From positions 2,541,194 through 2,605,193 of the forward strand of contig NW_020653397.1 in NCBI RefSeq assembly GCF_003589595.1: a DNA stretch of 64,000 nt. The letters are read 5' to 3'. Within the stretch, counting starts at the first letter, position 1, and each line of letters starts with the position of its first letter. Both the position numbers and the translations under genes were made by a program. Of this stretch, positions 27,201-39,200 are shown one piece after another. The stretch is from Hyposmocoma kahamanoa (lineage: Eukaryota > Arthropoda > Insecta > Lepidoptera > Cosmopterigidae). The notes beneath the pieces were generated by a model. It saw only the letters and a program-made list of their open reading frames with translations. It made no database searches and was not told where the DNA came from.

Positions 27201-30200
27201 CACAATTTATTGTCCGACGGGACATAATTTCATATGGCCACCGGTGGTACATCATCGCCATATAAACAAAAAGCTTTGTTACGCGAGGTGCGTAGTTTGT
27301 TAGTGAGTGTTGCATTTTTTAATTTCTAGTTCTTTATTCAAATAAATACTTTTTTAGGAATTGAAATGAATTTTCGCATCTAAATCGAGTATATGCACCT
27401 GTAAACAGCCAGAAAGGTTGATTTTGTTTCATTACTTTTTTAACCATGATTTTTAAACTTACTCAATTTTGAACTCGTGAACTACTGCATGAAAACGCTA
27501 ACTTTAGGCTTTCTCTTAAGGCGGTGTGGATTCAAAAGTTAAGTATTGCGTGACCACCAGTGGTACACTTCGCTGGTCGGCGAGTTGTCCGTGCTCCATC
27601 TATGGTGAACATCAAGATGAACGTGTTAAAATTTCACTGGTTTGTAATAACAGTGGCTCAAACAAAACAAAAAATTTTTAATTATTACACGACTGTATTA
27701 AGAACATGCTAACTTGTACTGTGAATAAGACACCAGGCTTTCTAATGAATGAAAAACAATGACCTTAAATATCGGGCTGGTATACGATCATTATACGATG
27801 CATTGTCTTGGCACACTTGCTTTACTCCCGTACTCCATCCTGAACCATTACTGTCAAATAAGTAATACTCGATCAAATTATACTCCGTCCAATCATTTAT
27901 TTATCTTTTGACATTATAATATGCCTCCGAAATCCTGTAAATATTGACATGCAACCATAGACAAAAATATGCAACAATTCCTGGACTCTTTAATTTTTTA
28001 ATTTTAGTGAAGCGACGTGCTCTATAGCTCCGATATTTATCGAGCCAGCAGATTGTGTAACGAAGATTATTCAAGTAGATAAATTTTGATACCTGTGCAA
28101 TAAGTTATAATGAAATGAAATAAATTATAAATAATTATAATACATTTTTATTGTTTATTATAATGTATCGTCGGATTCTTCTACAAATATGAACGGGAAT
28201 CATCAGTTATTAACATTAATTATTAATTCTTCAGTACACAGATTGTCATACGCAATATCACGATCCCAATCTGACAATATCTTCTTTTTTGAACCCGGAC
28301 ACATTCACGATTTAGGGTCGTATTCTAGAACTCTACTTAATGGTCAAGTCAGGATTTGAGTATGGTTTAAAGCACTCGAAATCATACTCAAGTCCCTGTC
28401 ATTAGGGTCGTATTTCCAGTGTTTGAAATCATACTCAGATCCTGACTTGAGCATTGAGTAGAGTTCTGGAATACGACCCTTAAACCTTTTCATAAATAAA
28501 ATCGATTGTTATAAAAAAATCGAATCGGAAACGCATTAGGACGTCACAAATTGATTAGAATTCGAGCTGTCAAAAGTTAAATTCTAAAAAGCCATCGTTT
28601 TGTATTCAACGGCACCTGGGATAAGAACGGTCCAAACTCCCCCAGATTACATAGATATTGCCATAATTTTCGAGAATAATCCCCTCTACATGTGTTCACA
28701 AGGTTCGTAAGCTTCCATTCATCCACAACAACATAGAATGTTAGTTTCACGTGACCGGCGTAACAATACAATGACCATGTGGACGTGTAGCTATAAAATT
28801 ACTTTGTTTACAGAACCCAGTGGCATAAATGTGAAACAATGGGTATAGTTTGATAACTGCAGGTGAAAGAGTAAACAATCTTATACTTAATTAAATTTTT
28901 ATTGAATTGATATTCAATTATTTTTTGTGAAATTACTCCACTAGTTTGTTATAATTATTAATACAAAGATCGGACACTCAGAAAAAACACTCAGAAAAAA
29001 TTCCTTCGATCCGGTCGGATTCGAACCGACGTCTTCTTGCATACCGTGCCAGACGCTATACCAACTAAGCCTCGGAACGAACCAACATTATGTACACACG
29101 CCAGCACATCAAGCTACACTTTGACGTATCTTGTTCTGTTGTACTGGAGGCGATTTTCGAATAAAAATGTGTAGTCTGATGTGCCGTTGTCCGTACATAA
29201 GTAAAAAGTAAAATTACTGTAGCAGCCAGAACCAAAACACGGTATAAACATTTGCTGGGTATTTGGTTTAGTTATAGCATTAGAAATTTTGGAATAAAAC
29301 TTGACTTTGTTTGCCTAATTAAATTAATAATTCGACTAAGGCTTCTAACAAAAACCTAAATCAGAGGCTGCTAATAAATTGACTACATCTTTGCAGTTAA
29401 TGCGTCAAGTCGTAATAGATAACGACTTCACGCAATAACAGCATGCTGTCGATCTCGGTTGCATGAAGTCGTTATCCAAGACCTCGACTACATGAAATTC
29501 ACGCATTAATTGCATGCAGTCGAAACCAACTTCATGCAACCGAGATTGACAGCATGCGTGAAGTCGTTATCAACTTCAAGCAGTTGAGGTCTCCGCTGCA
29601 TGAAGTTGATTACGACTTCACGTATTAACTGCAAACATGCACTCAATCTGTTACAGCCTAAGTTTTTGAGTGTCAGTAAAATTTATTATTTACTAATTGC
29701 CAATTCAAATACCTAGTAAGGCGCTTTAACTACTTTAAAACCCAGCAACATTGCGGTATTCTGCAGACAGTGTACGACAGTAGTCGTTAACTGGTGCTTG
29801 GCGACTTTTACATAAGAGCGAGTCACTTCTACACAGAAGTAGGCAATGGTCCCTGTTGTATGCAGGTTTTAATATTAATTGTTGTGAGATTAAAGCATGT
29901 ATTTGCTAGGAACTTGTGATGTTGCAGGTTCAGACCAAGTGAGCCAGACCGACTTGCGACAAAGCTTCGGAAAGTTGACGCCATGCAAACGGACCTAACG
30001 GTATGCAAAAGATAACGCCAATGACGTACCTACAAATAGGTCTAAGTCGGATATACATATATGTAATTATCAACAAATAAAGTTTACAAGAATGTATTTT
30101 GAGATCTCAATGGCACAGTTGCAAAACAATGGCTGGTAATGGTATCAGTGCTCAGACAATGCGTGGAGGTATTACAAAACGGTAAGAAGCAATCACAATG

Positions 30201-33200
30201 TTGACCTTGCAATGGTATGCAATATAAAACCATGTAGATGTTCCGTTTGTAGCGTATTTTAGATCTACGAGATATAGTGGCTCGGTGCACAGCTTAGTTT
30301 GTTAGGTATCACTTGCTTAAATATGAAACCTACAAATCGGACAGGTTCACTTTTCAGAAAAGTGTGAAAGATCCAATGGCCCTTAACCCTTAGAGGATAA
30401 TAAGTGAACAATAAGTATTTGCGTAATAGAACTTGTATTCTTGTGACTTGCATTTTAAATAAATTAACAAATAAATAATTGTCTCCAACAGTGAAGCGTA
30501 TATGGGCAGAAGACTGATCTGTTACACCCAAAATTCCAACAAAGTTGATAGCAGAGCAAAACAATGCTTTACTGGCGGGGTAGCATATACGACGAAGTTC
30601 GTAGGCAGTCGAAAGCAAAAATGGATCCATTGTTCTAGCCTGTGACTCACTTAGACAATTCGTTTATAGACCCTTGCCACAAATATACGTGTACTAAGAA
30701 AAAGCAAACAAGAATAAAACACAGGAACGACGAAAGAAACGTGTGTAGCTCCTCCAGGGAGCAAAATAGGCATCAAGAAGCATTCGCTCTCGATCAAGGA
30801 GAACACTGCGTCGAAGATAATATAGTATTTTGATGCTAGGGAATATTAGATGATCGAATACTTCGATGAAATTGTTACGAATGACAAGATGAGGCATGAA
30901 ATAGTTACCGTGCAGAGTCGGATCATATAATAGCAAATGATGTCAAAGCGAGACACGAGGCAAACGCTCATCAACAATATATAAGAAATATTAGGGTTTA
31001 TAGTGACATTGGAAGACGAACAATTATTGTAGAAGACTAATGATTGCTTATGAAATATTTAACACAAATTCAATCGTGTAATTAATGGGTTGTGAATTTT
31101 AAGAAAAAGTGGTAAACAACTGATTGTTTTTTCCTCACTATTGTTATGAATTTGTAAAATAAATAACTCTTGAAGCTATTTGAGCGTCAGTTGACACCGA
31201 CACGTTATGATAGGTCCTGAACATTGAGGAAGGGATAACGGACGGCGACTCTGAATAGAAAGGTCTGACCTGTTGTTTGCTAAAACATATATTGAAATGA
31301 AATTCGCATTAAGTGGATATTATTTTATAGATCCAAAGTCTTAATGTGGATTATACGTATCTATCTAGGTCCGACCTTTCAAAACAATCAAAGATTAGAT
31401 CACAATAACATTCTTAAGCATACTGTCAGAACCTATATACGTTACAATCTGTGGGTCAAGTATACAAAGCAAGTGTACAATGCCATTCACGTTCAATACA
31501 ATTATATATTTAGAGCTACGTTTAAATTGCCAAGGGACTGTAGTGCATCGGAAATGTTTTTGTTAGCGCATATGGACGTGTTCGCTGCTGTGCTTAGAAA
31601 GAGAGTTTCTTCTCTTAGGCGGAGCGTGCTAGACAATACTAATAGTATTATAGCTATTGGATGTATGTTATTGGATGTTATAATTGGTTAATATGTTGTT
31701 TAATTTCCAATTTCAAATTTTTGACGTTATATGGTTCTGTTGTTTGAAGTAAACGTTTATTATTATTGTTTAACCAAGGACAGGGACTCTCGTAAACGCT
31801 CGCTGTATTATTCAAAAAATATGACGAAATCAGTTGTTTGTCAGAACAATGCAAATGTTAAGAACACATTAAAATTATGTAACATACATACGTTACTGAA
31901 TGAATACGTTATTGAATAAAACTTCAAAATATTCAATTATACACATAAGGTTACAAATAAATAAATTTTCGCTTGAAAATCGGTAAATTATAAATCAAAG
32001 AAGCTCTTCAGTATAAATTACGCAAATTTAACATTCTCTAGGATGACGTAATGTTGATAAATGGTAAAATAATGTAAAATCTGCAAGGAAATAATTATTA
32101 AACAATGGAACTGTGTGAATGACTGTTGAATACTTCTAAGACGAGAGGATAACTAGGAATAATTAATTGTTTATTGGAGCGTTGCGGTTTTTAAAGACGC
32201 ACGATATTAAATTTGTACTACACTTAAGTATTGCAGGAAATCATGGATGATTTGGAATTCTATGGATGTAGCAGTAGGGTACAGTATTTGACGAATAAAT
32301 ACTTATCAATAAGAGAACGCTACGAGGAACGAGATAGCAAAATGGAAGAGCTGTTGTTTCATAAACAAGGTAGCAATACCTCTCGCTGACGATGAAGGGG
32401 AAACCTGCGTGACGAATTTTGTGAACCTTGGAAAACGTAAAATCCGACCCGCATTGAGCCCTTTCCTTAGATGGGATAACTTTTACATTGAACCTTTCCA
32501 CTGTTAAATACCAAGTGATGAGACTAACAAGTCGTGCACCGTGTGATAAGCGACACGCCGGTCTATAGCAGCTGCAGAGCCACTGAAGAGTTTTAAATCC
32601 CTAAGATCCGAGAGGCACTGCCGCTGCGCTCTACACCCTGAGACATAAGTTGACAAGTCCCTTGTGCCTGTAATTTAACCAGCACCCTTACCCCTCAAAA
32701 CCGGAACGCAGTAATGCTCACATTGGCGGCAGAAATAGATAAGGTACTTCCCAGGATGAACTCTTTCACAAGGAATTCTACTGTTAGCAATAAAACTGTT
32801 AAAAGGTAAAATGGTAATTTTCCTCAAATGATTTTAATCTATGCATTGGAACGTGTGGCCTGTGACCTCATTAAAGTGGCCTCTTTTTACGCCAGTATTT
32901 GCTTTGCTAACCTTGGCCTAACACCCCGTTTCGTAAAGGTCGCTTTGGTTCCTATAGAATGTTCCGGAAAACGGATAAGATGTTTTTCTACAGGCATCGT
33001 GCGTTTTCTATACTATATTACATAAAATGAAGTCACAGAATATAATAAACAGCCACAAAGTTCATTAAAATTGTGTGATCTAGAAATAGTTTTCAAGATT
33101 CTGATTGATCAATTATAAATTTACAAACACTATTTTGTTATACCGTTTATACAGTGGGTGTAATGCATTGTAATGACTTTATTATAACCTTTACATGTAC

Positions 33201-36200
33201 CAAGTTCAGAAACATGTTTCCTTTTAAAGACTACAGTTTGAACACAAAAGAATGCACGATAATTAACTTTGAACTTGACCTTGGAAAATAACATTCTTTT
33301 ACTGGTCGTCGGTAGTTATAAGAATTTTAAAATTGGATAAAAATATACATGAAAGCCGTCCTCTGTCGTCTTCAATCCGCGATTCCTTGTCCTTTACACC
33401 TTGCAATCAATGTTTCTTAAAAACCTTTGCAGGTCATTGGTCCGTTGAAATATGGTCTTGTTCTGGCACTTCCAAGTTGATTGCCAGTCTTATAGTCTTA
33501 TAACAGTGGGTTTGGGATGTTGTTAGGGCTGCTTCACTCTGCAGGGCTGCCATATTTGCGGAAGCGCGTGTCGATGGATTTAGTGCAATATTGTCGCAAG
33601 AAACCAGCTTTACTATCCAGCAGACTGCGGAGCAGCGTGACTTTTAAAGGTCATTCTTGATAAATAATCTGCCCAAATGAAGTCATTCTTCGGGTCTTGA
33701 TCAAATAGTAAACCTATTTCGATACCTCCCACGTAAGTCAAAATACCATTTTTGCTTTTTGACTTAAATATATCCTTTTTAAGGAATATTATAGGTTCTA
33801 TGTTTTGAAATTAAACATAACACAAAGCGATTTCTTTACTTTTAAATGTGGAACTTGTAATATGCATAAAAAGTATTTAATTGACTTACAAAGTAAAATA
33901 TGGTATTTTTACTTACAACTTACGTGGGAGGTATCGATTTGCTAGTCACTTGTTCTTTAATTAACTATACTGTGATATTGTCGACAACCTAGTTATTAAA
34001 TTAGTTTGCAAGTGTACTAATATCATTGGACCGTGAAATAAAAGTTGAAGGTATCAAAAATATGTTACTATTTAAGTATTTACTAGGCGGAATGTCGATG
34101 CGCAGTCATCTTTCTTATTCTTTCACAATTCTGCACTTCGGCGCGCAAAAAACTTTACAATTGAATATTTTTCTCGACGACTTTTCTTCTCTATTACCTC
34201 AGGTCATAAAATCGAAATTCAAAATTTGGGTTTTGTCACGATCTGTAAAATTTTATTTTTTATGCTAGTTTCGAATTTAATGAATATCGCCTGAGGAACG
34301 GCCCAGTGGTTCCGTTCGTACATCAGAGTATATTTTCTAACCATGATATTAATGCATTTTTAATTAATAACCATAGTGTTCTTAGTAGGGCAACTCGTTT
34401 CAATAGGATAAAAGTTAAGAACCATTCAAAGATCAAGGCCATTGCCAACAAAGCGTCCGTGTGGTTGCGAAAGACTCGTGGTTACCACATCAATATATAG
34501 TATGAACACGTAGTTGCCACAATAGTTACATACTTCACTATGTCAAAACTAAATCTTCATGAAGTATTGGTTATTCTCTGGCGAAATGTCATCATCATCA
34601 TAAACGGTTATCAAAACAGTTGAGAAGGATTGTGATCGATGTGCAGGGTCCACCACGATGTCTTTCTTTACTGTTAGGGCTCGTTCCCACTGTGTCGTGA
34701 CGACAGATTGTCGTGCAGTTTACAGTGGCTCGTGGCTTGTATATTTAAATGAAGTTGTTCACATATAGCACGACACGATTAACTGTCGTTCACGATTTTT
34801 TATCGTTACAACGACAAACTGTCGTCACAGTGGGAACAGCTAGAACGACAGTCGTCAGACGATAAAAAAAGTCACGATAAAAACGTGACGACAGATTGTC
34901 GCAGTTCCTATTGTCGTCACGATCTAGTGGGAACAGCTAGTCACGACAGATAGTCGTGATATGCGAACAGGCTAGACACGACAGTCGTCCAACGATAATA
35001 AAACGTGACGACATAGTGGGAACGCGCCCTTAGCGATACGTATTGTTACGAAATAATCATAAATGTACGTACATGCAGTAACTTAGATACTAATGTCAGC
35101 GTACACAAGCAGCACATTGACGGATATTGTTTCGTTGCACTTAAGGCGGATATTCGAACAAAAGTGTATATAGCATGATGTGCTTGACTGTATATGCTGC
35201 CACAGTTATTCGAAGCATCTCAATAAAGAAGCAAGCATTCTTTTGATATTTATGTTATAGTAGTTAATAAAATAACATAACAGACCTAGTTTATTTTTCT
35301 GATTATTGTTTAGTTAGACAGATGTCTAATGCTTGGCTTTAAGTGACGCTACATTTATTTTGACTACATGTGTTTCTAGAAATCAATATCATCATCAACC
35401 CATTTATATGTCCCACTGCTGGGCACGGGTCTCCTGTCAGACGAGGGTTTAGGTCATAGTCCGCCACGATGGCACAATGCGGGTTGGTGACTTCACACGT
35501 TTTCCGAGGGTCGTGAACCATCTTCAACGTGCAGGTTTCATCACGACGTTTTCATTCACCGAAACGCTCATGATAAATTTCAAGTTAAATTTCGCACATA
35601 AATTCCGAGATACTCTGAGGTGCGAGCCCGGATTCGAACCTACGACCTTCTGCTTGAAAGGCAGTAGGTCAAACCATTAGGCTACCATGGCTTCAGAAAT
35701 CAATATACGATGAATTAATTCTACAGAGAATGTCACCTACCTTGTGCCTTTAGTGCATGATCTAAGCAGTTCAACGTTATTCAACCTCGAAAGATAATAA
35801 GACAATGAAAATCGTCTGAGCTTCTTAATGAAACTTTGAATAAGTCTTTAGTTTTAAAACTGCTTTTTATAAAACTCAGGGTTCAGTAGTTAACTGCCTC
35901 CGTGGCCGAACGGTTACCATGCCGGACTGCCACGCAGAGGTCCCAGGTTCGATTCCCGGGCCGGGAGAAATGTTTGTATGGCCTACATTTATTTCTCTCG
36001 TAAGTTTGGGTGTAATTTGTGGTTGTCTATATGTGTGTCCATGGCACCCGCGACACAGGGTTTTCCTAGTGCGGGGCTATGTTGAGTGTGTGCGTTATTT
36101 ATTTATTTATTTATTATTATTTAGTTATCATGCGCTCCGATCCTGTACATCTGCCCGAACCAATTACTGTCAAATAAGTAATACTTCACCAAATTGAAAA

Positions 36201-39200
36201 GATAATGTCAAGTACGAAGCTTCATTCAGGTTTCACACTCCGTCCAGCCATTTATTTAACTTTTGATAGCCCGAATTCTAATCAATTAGTGATGTCCTAA
36301 TGCGTTTCCGATTCGATTTTTTTATAACAATCAATTTTATTTATGAAGAAGTTTAAATCGTGAATGTGAGTGGGTTCAAAAAAGAAGATATTGTCAGATT
36401 GGGATCGTGATGTTGCGTATGACAATTTGTGTACTGAAGAATTAATAATTAATGTTAATTATGATTCAAGTGATGATTCCCGTTCATACGTAAACTGTCC
36501 AGTGCATGAAATCCGGTCCTTGGTGCGTGCAGTAATAAAAATAAAAACACCTCGAGTTCAGTTTCGCGTGTGGACACAGTGAGTGTGGTTTGTGTGAAAA
36601 AATTGAGTGACAATGGTAACGCCACAACAAATCGCGATGAAGGTAGTCGTCGACAGCGCAAGAGAGTAGACAGATATGTCTGCTCTTAAAGCTGTCATCT
36701 GCCGCCGTCCAGCCAACCCGTTACCATGGAGCGTGCAACCGTTCCGAAATATCGGGAAAATAAAAAGAAGTCATACCGTGGTAAGAAACCTGATATTAGT
36801 GATAATCATTTAGTGAATAACCACGAAAATCTTAAAATCTATATACGTAGAAGAGTCCGACGATACATTATAATAAACAATAAAAATGTATTATAATTAT
36901 TTATAATTTATTTCATTTCATTGTAATTTATTAGACAAGTACCGAAATTTATCAACTCGAATAATCTTCGCTACATAATCTGTTGGCTCGATAAATATCG
37001 GAGCTATCGAGCACGTCGCTTCACTAAAATTAAAAAATAAAAGAGTCCAGTAAGTATTGCATTTTTTTGTGTATGCTTGTATATCACTAAATTAAACGAC
37101 GCAAGATGCGAATGACGCTTCATACTTGACATTTTTCTTTTAATTTTGTCGAGTATTACTTATTTGATAGTAATATGGTATTTGTTTCGGATGGATGTTG
37201 AACGGTCCGAGTAGCCTCAGCGATCTTCGTAACTGTAGTTTAAAAAAAAATACTACGTATATTGACATGATTAGAAAAAAACTGTCGATCTGTCACATTT
37301 TTATTTTTTCCTAGGTGGATAAAGTATGAAGTTACCGCAAGAGAAAAGTAGATATTTTTTAAATTTCATTTCCAACAACATAATTTTCTCGGTTTTGAGT
37401 TTTTGTCACAAGCGCCGTTTGAACTAACTATCAATATCGCGGAGAAGCTAGACCCGCGGGAAAGATGTCTCGTGGAGCTATCCCGGAGATACAACCCCAA
37501 GGCCGGGATACGGAAGAATAACGTGTAACACAATTATTTGAAGTATACGATAGACTGCAGAGACGTTCTGTATGTCTTCTATAAAGTCCGTCCATCCTGG
37601 TCGTATGTGAAACCAAGTCAGTTTCCTTCGCATCTGGTCCTCGCACTCCTGAGGGCGTTTCAGAACTAATTTGTCCCTCGTCATACCTAGTCAAAGTTCT
37701 CAAAGATCGGATTCGTTTACAGTGCACCCTTCTCGTATGTGTCCGAGTCAGACAGTCTGCAATTCTAGACTGGACAAGATACTGAGGAAGTTCGAACTCC
37801 TCATGTTAGCACTTATCCCATCAGAGTCAGGCTCTTGTCGGTGCAGCCACTTTCACTCATCACGGTACATAGCCAGCTCCTTGATCTCTTTATGGTTGCT
37901 CACTTCTTTATTTGTCCACTGTACGCCATCCTTGGTCTTTCTCTCATCCTTTTCCCTACTATATTTCCCTTTTACAAATTCCTCACTACGTAACAGATGT
38001 CCAAATATTGTCCTCCTTCTATTCTCTATAGTCCATAAAAGATTCCTCTCTTATAAAAATTTTATCACGTATTTTTATCTGTAGACGTGTATGTTTTATT
38101 TTTTTAACAATAGATTATTGTGCATTATTGTATCTTCGTTAAATGACCAATTATTGTTGTATTATTATGTTTATACAATATGTGTAATAGCTGTTCAGTA
38201 TGTAGCACTCACGTTATTATCTTGAACAGTATTAGTTTTGCCAAGCAACCAACTACCGGCTTAATAATTCCGAAGTTAGCTATTTTTACTTTTATGCTAC
38301 CAAGTGACGAAACAGTTGTGCGCCTGGTAGTAAGCAACACGTCTGTCTATACCAGTTGCAGTGCCACTCAGAGCCTTAAATTGCAAAGTACTATTATTAA
38401 AATATTGCTTAAGTCATCCTGAACCATAAGTTGACAATTCCCATGTGCTGGTAATTTCACCAGCAACCTTACCCTTAAAAGCGAACCGCACGAGTGCTCA
38501 CAGTACTGCTTGGCGGCAGAAACAGGTAAATTGACGGTACTTCCCTGGTCAAACTCTTTCAAACAATGAGTTTTACTACTACTAACTAGTTAGAAGACAT
38601 CGTTGGATGGAATCAACTCGCCTATTGCATGCTATTTTTAAGCGTGGTGCAATAAATTGTATACACAATTACATACAATACAATTATAGAAATACATACA
38701 ATTACAATTGTATACGGTTGAATTTATGTATATATTTATGTATACATATATATATATACGTACGTACGTACGTGTGAGAAATTTGTTCAATCTTAACCGG
38801 GTGAACACTTTAGCTGTTCATTGTACCTACTACGTTAGCAAACATGTATGTACATGACGCGAAACAATTGAAGGCCTTGGGGGGGTTTGCAAATATTTAG
38901 ACTGTGACTAACTGTTTACTCACAGCAAAGTTGTTTAAAGGATTTCGCTTGTATCTCGAGTATTTTAATTTGAAAATCTTCTTTATAGGAAGGTGATTTG
39001 AATAAATTGCATTGTAAATTTGATATCAATGCCAGTGAGACGTTCAGACTCTTCTGTCTTCAACGATATCTATCCTATACTCAACTCACATTGGCGCAGA
39101 GTCGAAGCATCGCGTCCTGTTTTTCAACTACTACGCATGGAGTCGCGTGAGCTCGCATTAGCGCGCCCGGATCAGTGTGGTCGGCGTCAGACGCCTCAAT

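Noticed and set aside
28990..29080. tRNA-like sequence with B box, as a functional tRNA gene
   Set aside because: The same head plus an identical non-tRNA tail recurs at 53579 and elsewhere, so it is a SINE. The acceptor stem does not close as in a true tRNA.
29365..29659. CRISPR-like spaced repeats
   Set aside because: Words are in inverted, irregular arrangement in a eukaryotic intron and form a foldback, not equal-spaced direct repeats.
34677..35029. Satellite or operator array of GTCGTGACGAC
   Set aside because: The array is enclosed by TIRs and a TTA duplication, so it is best explained as the interior of a transposable element.
35893..35970. tRNA gene candidate (GCCTCCGTGGCCGAACGG...)
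   Set aside because: Seven copies share a 130-bp non-tRNA body and an ATTT tail, so it is SINE family 1.
36640..36800. Possible host exon (YRENKKKSYRGKK)
   Set aside because: Enclosed by the same TIR element as the 36.37-kb frame, so it is more likely transposon-derived.
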